Of a DNA stretch of 64,000 nucleotides, positions 49,696 to 61,701 are shown piece by piece. The DNA is from Antedon bifida (Eukaryota; Echinodermata; Crinoidea; Comatulida; Antedonidae). The stretch is from assembly GCA_963402885.1 (NCBI GenBank), contig OY727093.1, positions 31,743,409 through 31,807,408 on the forward strand. Reading direction: 5' to 3'. Every line of letters starts with the position of its first letter. Within the stretch, counting starts at the first letter, position 1. A model generated the notes under the pieces. It ran no database searches. It was not told the origin of the DNA and was given only the letters and a program-made list of their open reading frames with translations. The position numbers and the translations under genes were made by a program.

Positions 49696-50985
49696 TTTAA
49701 AAAGGTTGACTTACAGTGTGCGATAAATAATGAAACAATCTAAAAAAATAAGTTTATAATAGAAATGATATACTGTATAACCATGATAGACAGATGGCAG
49801 TAACAAGAGGTGTGAATTGTGAACAGGACGGTTCGTTGAACTGGTATTACAATATAATAAATATAGCCATACTATAATAGGCTTTGTAAGTTTAAACTCA
49901 TGGGGAGGTAAAAAAATACTCAAGAAAAATAATTATACCTGTATTTTGTAAGTAAATAATAATAAACTATTTTAAAACTCTAGGATAATAGTAATACAGT
50001 ATATTAATTAGATAGAATAATAATTCATATTATTGCCCATTGAACCAGTTAGGTCTAATGAGCCCTGGGAGCAACCAAAAACGAATATAGTTCTAGTAAT
50101 ATTAAATAAATCCAGCAGTCTATCCTAGGCCTAGATAGCATCGACCACGTCATCTATCCATGTCCATCATTGTCATGTCGCGTCCGTACACAGCCACAGC
50201 AGTCAGCGAGCTAGCGTCTGTTTCAAGCTTAAACAAAATCACGCAATAACAATACTTAATTGCACTAATATAGGCCCTACTACCTTAAAGGTAATAACAA
50301 AACATATAGCAACACTTCTAAACATTAATATTGGAAGAAATTTACCTTTAAAATAACTAATTTATCTAATAAATAAAAGAAATGTTATGCTTACGTGTAC
50401 AAGCTGATAGCCTACTTTTCGGAAAGACACAAATTACGTTGCTTAAATTACGCCCTCTGTTGTGTTTCATTATTATGCAAAACTTATGTGACGTCATCCG
50501 AATTACGTAACCGAAGAAAACGTGTACGGCAAACATGGGCAAAAGAATAATAGGCCTACTGTATTTCTTTTGAGTTGAAGAGTACCACTGTTCTACTGTT
50601 AACGTTAAATAATAATAAATAATTCTCCCCATTCAACGAATACAAAATATTCACTATACAAATTATACATAAATTGGGACAATATTTTTATTTGTAAAAT
50701 TGGGAGAATATTCCATTCGTTTAAAGAAAATCAAAAATATTCTTCCCATCCAATGAAAAAAAAAATTTTTTTTAGTATTCAATTCCAATGGGTTTATGAC
50801 TGAACAATACAGAAAAAAATATTTGCCTTTAATACTCACTATAATTTGTAAAATTAATTCCATTTATAAAATGCTGAAAAAAAGATAGTAATTAGTTTGA
50901 AAATACTGTAAGACAAACAATATATCATGTAATATATTATACAATTTAATAATAAATTCTACTCTGCATATATATATGTTTTACA
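49696..50985. other. SEC61G upstream region
   Basis: Holds the SEC61G 5' UTR intron and probable promoter (about 50390-50540). The part near 50986 is the 3' flank of thioesterase gene A. No other gene recognised. Confidence 0.45.
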
Positions 50986-52152
50986 TCACAAGGAAGAACA
51001 TAGCTTGGAATTAAAATGTAATTGGCATCTACAAACAACATCGCTACCACACTTAACAGCTTCAAAATGTAGTAAATATTCATTTTGTGAACTCTGCCAA
51101 ACTGTAAAAACAACTTCATCTCCTTCTAACGTTTCACCAAGATATTGAATAATAAACTTCTTCAACTTTGACCTTAAAACATCCAGGGTGATTACTGTAA
51201 AGGTTTTCGCCGCCACAGCCTCCTGCGCTAATTGAACACAGAATTTTAAATATGCTGTGTTATTTGTATGTTTATTAAGGTCAACGTCCTCTTCACAAAT
51301 GATAAACTTTTTACAATAGCTATTCACTTCCGAGGAATTATTGTTAAATTGTACCATTGGAGGGATTTCTGGTTTGATCGCAGATGCATAAAAGTATATA
51401 TTCTTTATTATATCTGGGAATGGTGTAGATTTCCGTGTTGCTCGATTCACACACACCATCTGAACATGGCATTTGCTAAAGCAATCGTCCGACACCATTA
51501 TTTTGGACTCAAAAAGCATTGAAGACTTGCCGCAATATAACACAGTGAATAACCCATGTGTTGGCTGTACTGACAGAATGCTTTTACTGTTTAATTTGTC
51601 ATCTACATCCACTTTCAAGTGCCTTACAAAAACAGTGTGATTTTCGAAAAACAGAGGGTGTTGCTCCTTCATCGTTAGTCTTAGGCCAACAGCTCGAATA
51701 CATTGATGAGTAAACGCAATTTTCCATGGTAGAATATATCCTATAAAACAAATAGGAAAATGATAATAGCATGATGTAATTTTCACCTTTTTTTGGAGCC
51801 TTGTGGTCATAGCGCTTTAGAGAACATTTATTTTGGTTAGGAATCCTCATTAAAACTGGTAATGTCTAATATATCTTTTGTTTTTATAAAATTTTTATTT
51901 TAAAACACTAACAGTACACTCAATAACAATAATAATAAGTGTAATCTGTGCTCAAAACTTGACACTCTCACTGTGCAGTTGTTTTATGAGTGTTGTTATA
52001 TCATGTCTTGGGAGAGAAGAGATACATGTTAGACAGTGTATGAATTGCACTATGTCTTACTACTAACCATGTTCATCAAATTCTTTTGCTGTATGTGTTC
52101 CAATATCAATTACAAATGTCTTGTTAGCAGTAGCTGAAGCTGGTGATGCCAT
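50986..52152 (-). CDS. double-hotdog acyl-thioesterase-like protein, paralogue A
   Basis: Two coding exons, 52152-52068 and 51740-50986, give 279 aa. Residues about 30-155 and 175-275 look like two hotdog folds in tandem. The second contains the active-site-like EEDVDLNKHTNNTAYLKFC, with the D-x-N-x-H pattern used by plant and bacterial FatA/FatB acyl-ACP thioesterases, and then IIQYLGETLEGDEVVFTVWQ. By inference it hydrolyses an acyl thioester; the substrate is unknown. The N-terminus (MASPASATANKTF) shows no clear targeting signal. Paralogues B and C share the same exon split and the G-Y-(I/V) junction. The minus strand has an acceptor-like CTACAG just upstream and a donor near 52606, so a 5' UTR exon is likely. 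A 4HBT-type thioesterase of another subfamily is the main alternative. Confidence 0.72.
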
Positions 52153-53546
52153 AACCAATGCAGGTTGATAAACATATTTGCAACAAAAACAAGCCTGTAG
52201 ATTGAGATAAATATATAATAATATGATATTATTATTAAATTTATTAAGTAAAATTTCAAAACCTCATCGAATTTTAAACCAAATTGTTACCAAATTATTA
52301 AGGATTTAGACACAAAACTATAGAAATAAATTATGTAGACTGCATAATACTGACAGTAGTCAGCTCGCATCGCTGCGGGTTAGGTCAGTCAGTGTTCTGC
52401 CTAAGAAGATGAATGATGCGGGTATGGCTAGGCTACAACAAGTACAAATAATCAGTACAGTCATTACATACAACATTGTCAGCTTCTACAAACTCAACAC
52501 TCGGTTATCCATACTAGAAAAACATGCAAATATTAATTCTACCTAAAAAACAAACCCAAATGTTAGTAGTATACCTTTGTAGGCCTAATTATTAGTACAG
52601 TACTTACCACCGTTCCGAATTACAGAGAGGGGAGGAGGCGTGGCTTCGGTATGAACTTCAGCAACGTGTGCAGTAAAGCGTGAAAACTAAAACAAGAGCA
52701 TGTGATGGGAAGTGGGCGTGGCAAATAACCACTAGTGTCACATGATGCCTGGATTAATGAATATTCATTAATCCATGCAGTAATTCCATAATATTAATTA
52801 CTTCAAATGAATTTCAATTACTTTCCTTAATATTTATTTTTTTTTTCAAGTTTCAACACATTATGAGTACATATTATAACATACTGTACATTTATTGGAA
52901 AATTATATTATAAATGTATAGGCTTTACTGATTGAATGTTGAGGTATATTTATTTTTCCACACAAACTGAAGTCAGTCGAATTCTGATCAAAGTATACAA
53001 TGCCATACATTTTCTTTAAAAAATGTTAAGACACATTAACAGTTATTAAAAATACATCAAGAGAAATGATGTAAAAAAAAACAATTATGCAAGCAGATAT
53101 CATCTTTGTTCATTTTCATTCATTTATTTGACCAACAAACCATAAGATAAAATATACAGAGATAAATTGGTCAGGGACTGCTAAAGTAAATAATATTACT
53201 GTAACTACAAGAGTCAGCAGTCCCTGATCTTAACTAATTTATAATTTTATAAACAAATGTATTAAGTTGTGAATATACAAAAAAAGAACAATAATTATGT
53301 ACAAAAAATTGAATTAAATATGCAAAAAAAAAAAGAATCGAAGATAATTATCAAGAAGGAAAGAGTGAATAGATAATAAAAGATGAGAAAAAGATTCAAT
53401 CAATCTTATTCTTAAAATATTATTATTATTAGTAATTGTAGGAATGGTGCTTCCACTGTTTAGTTTTAAAAAAGTTTACAGTAAATCTAACAGATTATTA
53501 TTTCTTTAACTTTGACAATGGTTATTTATAATCAAGAATATAAATA
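52153..53546. other. region between thioesterase genes A and B
   Basis: Holds the 5' UTR intron and promoter of gene A (an exon-like stretch near 52606-52640) and the 3' flank of gene B. Otherwise AT-rich with nothing recognised. Confidence 0.45.
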
Positions 53547-54699
53547 TTACAATGAAGAAATTAATTTATTATCTAAATGAAATTGAGATCTGATAATGAT
53601 GCTGTCACCTTTCTTTGCCTCAAAATGAATCAGATATTTGTTCTGTGAATCTTGCCACATATTAAAACATATTTCATCTCCTTTCACACTCTCGCCAAGA
53701 TACTGTATAGTATAATCTCTCAATGGACTTTCTAAAAATTCTTGACATAGAATTTCATCAGTAATTGCACTGCTAAAAACAGTATCACATAATTTCATAT
53801 ATGCAGCATTGTTAGTATGCCCATTCGAATCAACATCCTCCTCTCCGATTATTATTTTTTTGCTATAAATAACCTGTTCTGTAGATTGTGGAGTTTCTAA
53901 TAACGGAGGAAGTACGGGCCGTTTCTCGTGAACGGCGTACGCATAAATATTCCTCACGGTTTCATCGAACACAGCAGGTTTTCGAGTTTGTTTGTCGACG
54001 CCTATGCATTGAGCTGTACAAGTACTGAAGCAATGCTGTTCATTTTCTAAAATAAGACATGTGTTGCATAACAATGAAGAGCTACCTAAATAAGTTACTG
54101 TAAAATCTGCATGGACTGGCTGAGAGGATAAAGCACTGGTTAGATTTGTATTCACATGTGCTGTTTGGTGTCGTATATAAAAGGTAGAGTTTTTGAAAAA
54201 AGCATCATGATGATTTGCCAGTGATACTCGAAGTCCAGCTAAACGGGCGTATTGGTGAAGAAGAGCTAGTCTGGATGGATGAATGTAACCTGAAATAGAT
54301 TGAAAAAAAGATTAAGTCATCAAGCACATCAAATTGGGTGTTCTAGATCTCTAGGTCCCACTAGAGATCATCGTAAGATTTTGTTTCACATACTGTACAG
54401 AGTACGGTATCTTACATACTAATATATGGGGCACATTAAAGGTGTGTAATTCATTATTGAAGTCCCTTGAAATCCAGGTCATTGTAATAAGCACATGTAC
54501 ATTGAATGCAGGCGGGTTACAGAATTTACTTAAAAATAAATGCTTGTCTGAACCAGGCTCTGAAATGTATTTTACTTGAATAATTTAAAGGAAAAAGTTG
54601 ACATTTACTACCTCTTTTATTGAAGTCCCCCTGTAATAGTTTTCCAGGACCAATATTAACTTTAAAATTCTTCAATATGCTCATTCTTGTTGACGTCAT
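53547..54699 (-). CDS. double-hotdog acyl-thioesterase-like protein, paralogue B
   Basis: Two coding exons, 54699-54612 and 54289-53547, give 276 aa. The second hotdog carries IIGEEDVDSNGHTNNAAYMK, the copy closest to the plant FatA/FatB active-site pattern (D-x-N-G-H-x-N-N), followed by YTIQYLGESVKGDEICFNMW. The N-terminus MTSTRMSILKNFKVNIGPGK is basic and free of acidic residues, as in many mitochondrial presequences. An acceptor-like TTTTTTACAG lies upstream of the ATG. Function as an acyl-thioester hydrolase is inferred from the motif. Confidence 0.74.
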
Positions 54700-55974
54700 T
54701 GTTTTTGGTTCTGTTTCTGTAAAAAAATCATCTCTCATTTCCTGCGATCCTTGAAATAATAAAACCTATTTTGATTTTGCAAAAATTTCATTTATTAGCT
54801 TCTAAGTTTTATGGTAATAGTAAATACCGTCACTCAGTTGATATTATTATGACTAAATAATAATGTTACATTTTTGCATAAATATTACCGGAAATTAACA
54901 GTTCTTTCCTCAGCGACCTTTCATCATAAGATTAGGCACAATACTGTAGTACTAGCCTTGCTAGGCCTCTACTGTACTTTAACTCTACAGCCAAGATTAG
55001 GTTGCTAAGCCTAGAGGGCGCGCGCCTACGCCCTAGTACTAGTAGTATAGCTCAGGCCTAGCTAGAGAGTTTAGTACTGCTGTTGTAGTAGCCTAACTAG
55101 ACATTTTGCAACCTATACTTTGAAGTGTTTATTATGATGTTACAAGATCCTTAAATAATGTGTAGGCCGCCGAAATAATAATTTAATATTGAAATAAAAA
55201 TGCGAAATAAAAAGTTGTACCTACACACAACTCATTCATAGAAGAACACCGCCCTCAAATGCTTTCAAAAGTTTTCCCAAACATTCGGTTTCAAAGAAAA
55301 ACAGTACTGATTTTTAGATATTAGTCGCATTCGGTTCAATTTATCTCGGTCAAATCTATTTTTATACCTCCATGGTCAAATCATAAACATGAAACAGAAA
55401 GTAGTTCAATAAGTAATATTGATAACTATATTATTCTTGTAATCCTGAAAAATAATTCGTTTTCTTTTAAATTGTGTATATACGTCGGTATCACATTTAC
55501 AATGTCATTGAAACTTGTTCAGCATCAAATTAAAAGAAATTACAGTTTTAATCACAAACATAATACAGTTTCAGAAAGCTAATACAATCTACTTTTGCTT
55601 TTATCTTTTATCAATCAATCAATCAACCAGATTGAGGCCTACGTTTTCTTAACGCTTTTCATAATATCGTATATTTCAGTTAGTGAAACATAAATACAAA
55701 CTTATAGGCCTAATATGGATAATTATTATTATTAAAAGGTATGCATAATCCAAAGATAATTTAGTTAATTAATTAATTTATTTATTTATCATACTTCTAC
55801 AAAAGCCATTTCTTTTTATACAAAGCAGTATAGCACTAATACTTAAGCGTGGTTCCCACTAGAGACGCAACGCAAGGACAACGCGCAACGCAAGCGAGTT
55901 GACCAATGACATTGATTGGTCAAATCACTTACGTTACGTTACGTCCTAAATAAATTAAACCAAGATTTAGAAAT
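54700..55974. other. region between thioesterase B and otopetrin-like gene 1
   Basis: No gene seen. 55400-55630 is a diverged duplicate of 58300-58530 (shared CATCAAATTAAA, GAAATTACAG, TTTCAGAAAGCTAATA). A family B element is at 55843-55946. Confidence 0.55.
55843..55946. mobile_element. family B MITE, copy near otopetrin-like gene 1
   Basis: Begins TTAAGCGTGGTTCCCACTAG and AGACGCAACGCAAGG; the right end (TTACGTTACGTCCTAAATA) lacks the terminal GGGAACCAAGC. Confidence 0.7.
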
Positions 55975-57711
55975 CTATTTAGGTCTGAATGCTAAATATA
56001 ATTCACTGCACAGCAGGACTGAGTGGAAATGATACAATTCTGCCACTGGAAACAGAATACTTTCGATGATGTTCCAGTTACGTTCACCAAAAAACCAGAC
56101 GTTTGTTGGAGAGTCCACGAGAACAGCATGAAGAGCGATAAACGTATCTGTAGCCAAAATAAACGCGTTACAAACAGCAAGGTACAAGAAACAATCACAA
56201 AGACGGTAGGATATTACCGATGAACGCAATGACGGCACTCGGCGACGCGCGGAAACAAAGAAGCATGTCTGCATTACAATCTGAACATAGTTTACGATGG
56301 AGTACGAAAAACAGAGAGCAGAATCAGTTACTGTGGCGTTAAAAACAGTGTTGTTATCATTATCAACAATCCTGATTTCCGGTGACGTAGAATTAAAGTA
56401 GTGCAATAATGTCGCAGATGTAATAGTCGTAAATGTGGTGACAAGAAATGTAGCTGTGACGGTACTGAAAAGAAGTTTTTCGCTTCCATCCAGGGCTTGT
56501 CTTCTGTCGTACCGAAAATGTGACAAATATCGGACCCCAAACATAACAGGAATGATTAACAGTACCTGATACACCAGTCTGAACGTGTGATAAATGTAAA
56601 TGATAACAACCTCGGTACTCTGCAGCAGAAGCATGGCAGCAGATGTGATCAAAAGCAAGGAAACGAAGACAGAAAATAGCATAGGAAATGAGCAATGTCT
56701 TTCTTGGTGATGATGATCAGTGCGGCCAGAGTCTAGTTCGTCTTGATAATGATGTTCACCATTAGTCGTGGATTTACTTTCACTTGGAACGAGGCTGAAC
56801 CAATGATGAAGAAATATTCCAATGGAGAGAATGTAGAACTCAATAGCAAACGGGTAGCATATGTCTTGCATGACATACACACTTTTGTCAAACAACCGGT
56901 TGCTGTTATAACATCCTACATCGTAGTCTCCTGATGTGTTCATCTTCAAACCATCACGATTTTGCCATGGTCGTGTAACAGCAAGTCGAACAGCACCAAT
57001 ATAGACCAAACCCTCCAGTAAAGCAACGAAATTAGCACTTACGAATAGCAAGAAAGAATAACAGAACCACGGACTGCTTGTAAACTTAGTGTTTTTGAAA
57101 TAAACGAAAAATACAATCTGACTGCAGAAAAAAATGTTACAAACGCCACGAAGGACAAGATATAGGGTGTCGTCTTTTACGTATTTGTTTGTGTCATATT
57201 CGTTGACAAAAAATGGAATGCATGTTCCAACTTGAATCATATCAATTGAAAACATGAATAAAGTCATACTGCCAAATATGTAAATGCCAATCAAAGAAGG
57301 ACTTGACTTCTGGTGACTTTTCTTAGGTGATTCATGAAGGATGTTTGGTGCATCATGTTGATCATTGATGGAGTTCACACCTTCCGTATTCAATGGCACA
57401 ATATACGACATCTCAATCCATCTTCGTTTTGATTTCAGGAATTGTAACATGATTATAATAACAAATATTACAAACATAATCGTGAAGATTAATCTTACAG
57501 TCCAAATGGAACGAGGTGACACCATGCTTGTAAAAATCACAACTGATGCAAAAGAAGCGAACCAAATGGAAAGGAGAAGAGAGGCATAAAATCCGTCCTC
57601 TTTATCATCTTTTCCTCTTCGTCCGGTTCGAAGTAATTGGACCAGTACTTGCCCGAAAGAAATACTTTTGTGATTTTGTGAGTTCATCATCAGTGGAGAG
57701 TTGCCAGACAT
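55975..57711 (-). CDS. otopetrin-like proton channel, gene 1
   Basis: One intronless frame of 578 aa with about 12 hydrophobic segments. Otopetrins are proton-selective channels of the plasma membrane. Family-like marks are GIYIFGSMTLFMFSIDMIQV with a following FVYF helix, SSPWFCYSFLLFVSANF, the YPFAIEFYIL block (otopetrin YPFxIEY), and a last helix with LFPVAELYHFHSVLLCSELY (otopetrin LPxxIFxRFHSxxCLxEIW). Two NxT/S sites (NSTS, NATV) lie in a loop near 440-460. The N-terminal GRRGKDDKEDGFYASL lies before helix 1. About the last 385 residues are close to identical to gene 2, the first 190 much less so. Vertebrate otopetrins have several coding exons, so a retrocopy origin is possible. Orthology to OTOP1, 2 or 3 cannot be assigned. 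Confidence 0.82.
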   Translation of the reverse strand: MSGNSPLMMNSQNHKSISFGQVLVQLLRTGRRGKDDKEDGFYASLLLSIWFASFASVVIFTSMVSPRSIWTVRLIFTIMFVIFVIIIMLQFLKSKRRWIEMSYIVPLNTEGVNSINDQHDAPNILHESPKKSHQKSSPSLIGIYIFGSMTLFMFSIDMIQVGTCIPFFVNEYDTNKYVKDDTLYLVLRGVCNIFFCSQIVFFVYFKNTKFTSSPWFCYSFLLFVSANFVALLEGLVYIGAVRLAVTRPWQNRDGLKMNTSGDYDVGCYNSNRLFDKSVYVMQDICYPFAIEFYILSIGIFLHHWFSLVPSESKSTTNGEHHYQDELDSGRTDHHHQERHCSFPMLFSVFVSLLLITSAAMLLLQSTEVVIIYIYHTFRLVYQVLLIIPVMFGVRYLSHFRYDRRQALDGSEKLLFSTVTATFLVTTFTTITSATLLHYFNSTSPEIRIVDNDNNTVFNATVTDSALCFSYSIVNYVQIVMQTCFFVSARRRVPSLRSSVISYRLCDCFLYLAVCNAFILATDTFIALHAVLVDSPTNVWFFGERNWNIIESILFPVAELYHFHSVLLCSELYLAFRPK

Positions 57712-58992
57712 GTTGTAGATAGTTTTTAGCTAATCTTTAAATCTTTGGATTGTGATACAATTATTCCTCTGTCTGATTAGTTAGGAAAGTGACATATTTA
57801 GCTCAGTCTGAGTTATATTATGTTTATTATTTATAATCGAAAGCAATAACATAATAATATAGCTTTAGTTTTCACAATTTAAATGATAATTTAAATAAAT
57901 AATTAGGCCTTTAATGGTATGATAAATAATAAAGTTTCATAAAAAACATAATTATTCGCTTGAAAGTTAGTTAGTTTTTATTCTTCTTTCGCTTATAATT
58001 TGCTCCTTCTTAAAGGTTAAATGTCACACTCAAGCAGAGTTTGATAATTTGTGACATGCGCAGGAAGAAGAAGAATGTTTGTCATAGATGATAAAACAAA
58101 GTAAGAATATGCGAGTTTACTTTATTATTAATAGTCTACAATGTTTTTATATTCATTTGTCATGAAGAATAAATAAAACAAAATCGGCATATTTGAAAGA
58201 ATCTGCAGGAAATAACTAATTTAGAAACTAAAAACCAGATTCCTGCGGCGACCTCTGGTTTCTATGCAAATTAGAGAATGTTGTACGAAGGAATTCAAAC
58301 TATTATTATACTCGTGATCTTGACAAATAAATCATTTTCTTTTTTACGAAAACTATTAAAACGTATGTAGGCCTACAGTATCACTTTACACGCCATTTAC
58401 AGGCGTCATTGAAACTTGCTTTTATAATTCGAAACTCGTTCATCATCAAATTAAACGAAATTACAGATTTAATCACAAACTTACTGCAGTTTCAGAAAGC
58501 TAATAATAGAAACTGCTTTTGCAAGAATCTTTTATTCGAATCAACTAGGCGCGCAAGATAATTAGCATAATAATAACGTCTCTTGTATAACATTTATATT
58601 ATTTCATATATTTTCGTAAATATGATCTCTCTCTACTAAATCTATTATTTGCCATGGTGACAATTTTTTATTCGATAAACCATTTATCTATAATCATAGT
58701 TTCGGCTAAAGATATATATATATTTCGCAAGCTTTTCCACCTACACAGAATAAAAAGTACATTTCTTCATGTTGGGAAATTTAAAATTAAAACTTAAAAT
58801 AAAGATTTGTTATCTTTGAGTGCACATGCATGATACATATCAGAAGTTACTTAAAGCTACCTTATCTACTGTAATCATAGGAACTTAAGTGTATTAATGT
58901 GAAGAATTGTACTTCTAAGAGTTGCAAATTATCGTTTCTTTACAAACGCAAGCATAGCAATAATTATCCATAAAACATTTGGTAGAAGAGAT
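57712..58992. other. region between the two otopetrin-like genes
   Basis: AT-rich, no gene seen. The segment 58300-58530 is a diverged duplicate of 55400-55630, showing that the tandem duplication included 3' flanking DNA. Confidence 0.55.
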
Positions 58993-60720
58993 CTATTTAG
59001 GTCTGAATGCTAAATATAATTCACTGCACAGCAGGACTGAGTGGAAATGATACAATTCTGCCACTGGAAACAGAATACTTTCGATGATGTTCCAGTTAAG
59101 TTCACCAAAAAACCAGACGTTTGTTGGCGAGTCCACAAGAACAGCATGAAGAGCGATAAACGTATCTGTAGCCAAAATAAACGCGTTACAAACAGCAAGG
59201 TACAAGAAACAATCACAAAGACGGTAGGATACAACCGATGAACGCAATGACGGCACTCGACGACGCGCGGAAACAAAGAAGCATGTCTGCATTATAATCT
59301 GAACATGGTTTACGATAGAGTACGAAAAACAGAGAGCAGAATCAGTTACTGTGGCGTTAAAAACAGTGTTGTTATCATTATCAACAATCCTGATATCCGG
59401 TGACGAAGAATTCAATTTGTGCAATAATGTCGCAGATGTAATAGTCGTAAATGTGGTGACAAGAAATGTAGCTGTGACGGTACTGAAAAGAAGTTTTTCG
59501 CTTCCATCCAGGGCTTGTCTTCTGTCGTACCGAAAATGTGACAAATATCGGACCCCAAACATAACAGGAATGATTAACAGTACCTGATACACCAGTCTGA
59601 ACGTGTGATAAATGTAAATGACAACAACCTCGGTACTCTGAAGCAGAAGCATGGCAGCAGATGTGATCAAAAGCAAGGAAACGAAGACAGAAAATAGCAT
59701 AGGAAATGAGCAATGTCTTTCTTGGTGATGATGATCAGTGCGGCCAGAGTCTAGTTCGTCTTGATAATGATGTTCACCATTAGTCGTGGATTTACTTTCA
59801 CTTGGAACGAGGCTGAACCAATGGTGAAGAAATATTCCAATGGAGAGAATGTAGAACTCAATAGCAAACGGGTAGCATATGTCTTGCATGACATACACAC
59901 TTTTGTCAAACAACCGGTTGCTGTTATAACATCCTACATCGTAGTCTCCTGATGTGTTCATCTTCAAACCATCACGATTTTGCCATGGTCGTGTAACAGC
60001 AAGTCGAACAGCACCAATATAGACCAAACCCTCCAGTATAGCAATGAAATTAGCACTTACGAATAGCAAGAAAGAATAACAGAACCACGGACTGCTTGTA
60101 AACTTAGTGTTTTTGAAATAAACGAAAAATACAATCTGACTGCAGAAAAAAATGTTATAAAAGCCACGAAGGAGAAGATACAAGATGTCGTCAGTTACGT
60201 GTTTTCTTGTGTTAAATTCGTAGAAAAAAAATGGGATGCATGTTCCAACTTCAACCATATCAATCGTAAACATGACAAGAGTAATACTGCCAAATATGTA
60301 AATGCCAATCAAAGAGAGACTCGACTTCTGGTTCTTCGTTTCAGATGACCCATTCTGGTTTTCTGAAGCATCTTCACGTTGATTGTTGGAGCTGTTACTT
60401 TGTGGACAATCCAATATAGTCTCAATCCATCTTCGTTTTGATTTCAGAAACTTTAACAAGACCATAATAACAAATATTATATAAATTATCGTGAAGATTA
60501 ACCGAATAGTATAATATAGATGATGAAGTTTCGTCATGCTTGTAAAAATCACGACAGCTGCAAAAGAAGACAACCAAATGAAAAAGAGAAGCGATGCATA
60601 AAATCCGTCCTCTTTATCATCTTTTCCTCTTCGTCCGGTTCGAAGTATCTGGACCAGAACTTGCCCGAAAGAAATACTTTTCGGATTTTTGGAGCTCACA
60701 ATCAAAGGAGAATCAGACAT
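58993..60720 (-). CDS. otopetrin-like proton channel, gene 2
   Basis: Intronless, 575 aa if started at 60720 (MSDSPLI), the position matching gene 1; an in-frame ATG at 60771 would add 17 residues not seen in gene 1. Same helix layout and motifs as gene 1. The first 190 residues differ at roughly a third of positions. From FFCSQIVFFVYFKNTKF to the end I count about a dozen changes in 385 residues, among them KLNSSSPD for YFNSTSPE in the extracellular loop, which removes one glycosylation site. Proton-channel function is inferred from the family. Confidence 0.82.
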   Translation of the reverse strand: MSDSPLIVSSKNPKSISFGQVLVQILRTGRRGKDDKEDGFYASLLFFIWLSSFAAVVIFTSMTKLHHLYYTIRLIFTIIYIIFVIMVLLKFLKSKRRWIETILDCPQSNSSNNQREDASENQNGSSETKNQKSSLSLIGIYIFGSITLVMFTIDMVEVGTCIPFFFYEFNTRKHVTDDILYLLLRGFYNIFFCSQIVFFVYFKNTKFTSSPWFCYSFLLFVSANFIAILEGLVYIGAVRLAVTRPWQNRDGLKMNTSGDYDVGCYNSNRLFDKSVYVMQDICYPFAIEFYILSIGIFLHHWFSLVPSESKSTTNGEHHYQDELDSGRTDHHHQERHCSFPMLFSVFVSLLLITSAAMLLLQSTEVVVIYIYHTFRLVYQVLLIIPVMFGVRYLSHFRYDRRQALDGSEKLLFSTVTATFLVTTFTTITSATLLHKLNSSSPDIRIVDNDNNTVFNATVTDSALCFSYSIVNHVQIIMQTCFFVSARRRVPSLRSSVVSYRLCDCFLYLAVCNAFILATDTFIALHAVLVDSPTNVWFFGELNWNIIESILFPVAELYHFHSVLLCSELYLAFRPK

Positions 60721-61465
60721 ATTTATAGTTACAGGCAGACCAATCTTAAACTTGCTCTTTATTTGATTCACTATTCTATTGTGTGATTCACGAAGAAAGT
60801 GGTATCATTACTTATATCGTCTTAAGTTATATATTAATAATTTAATAATCGAAAGCAAATAAAAATAGATTGTTTGTCTGCTTTCACAACTTAATAACTT
60901 ATAATTTCGATTAGATAATCTATAAAAAAAAAGCTGAACGTCCCTTAAATAAAGTGTTTTAAAAAAAAAAAAAGAAAAAAAAAGTGTTTTTTAATCAGTG
61001 TTTTTATTGTAGACGTAGATGTAGATAACAAACTTATAATATATATGCTTTGGTCATACTATAGGCCTTCTATATTAAGGATTACAATTTATAAAAGTTA
61101 GTTATTAAATGTTATTTTGAAAGTTCAATATCGTCAACAAATGTAGGTTACTAATCAAACTTATATAACATCCTTTGCAACATTATTAAAAGTTTGATAA
61201 CCTGGTATCAACAACACTGTCCACTAGAAGTTGTGATTGGTCAATAAGCTACTCACGGTAGTAACCTGGTACGCGCGGCACGCTGAACATCCGGTGATTC
61301 GGCTCGAAGAAGACGAATTATTATTTATTCGGCCTAACTGTGTAAATAACTTATCATTGCGAACCAAGAGGAAACCTTCGAAAACCATACCCGGTTAAAC
61401 ATTAATTTTTCAGATATAGGCCTACATGCAACATTGAAATAGAGGAGACTATAGTAGGCCTATTA
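60721..61465. other. region upstream of otopetrin-like gene 2
   Basis: Contains that gene's promoter by position and an A-rich run (60960-60985). 61230-61330 is less AT-rich. Nothing else recognised. Confidence 0.4.
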
Positions 61466-61701
61466 TTCAAATTGTTTATGTTTGAATTGAAATCTAGTTG
61501 ACATCTAAAAACAACATTTTCCTGTTTCTTTGCCACAAAATTAAGATGCTCTTGTTTTAAATCTTGCCACATTGTATAATGTAATTCATCTCCTTTCAGT
61601 GTTTCGCTAACGTATTGAGCAATATAACCTCGTAACTGACCATTTAAAATATCTGGTGTAACATATGTGAGTATTTTATCAGTGTTGCTCGTAAAATATG
61701 A
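61466..61701 (-). pseudogene. truncated copy of thioesterase C exon 2
   Basis: Matches the 3' end of gene C (62120-62366) almost base for base, including ATGTGAGTATTTTATCAGTG and CGTTTCGCTAACGTATTGAG. It lacks the first hotdog, the active-site motif and exon 1. At 61701 it jumps directly to sequence that in the full copy lies upstream of the gene (from about 63221). The frame is open with one codon deleted and the original stop changed, which points to a recent loss. Confidence 0.88.

Noticed and set aside
56023..56934. Several 60-100 residue frames inside the otopetrin-like genes, either strand (also at 59041-59952)
   Set aside because: They recur only because the two genes are near identical; the 12-helix frame explains the sequence.
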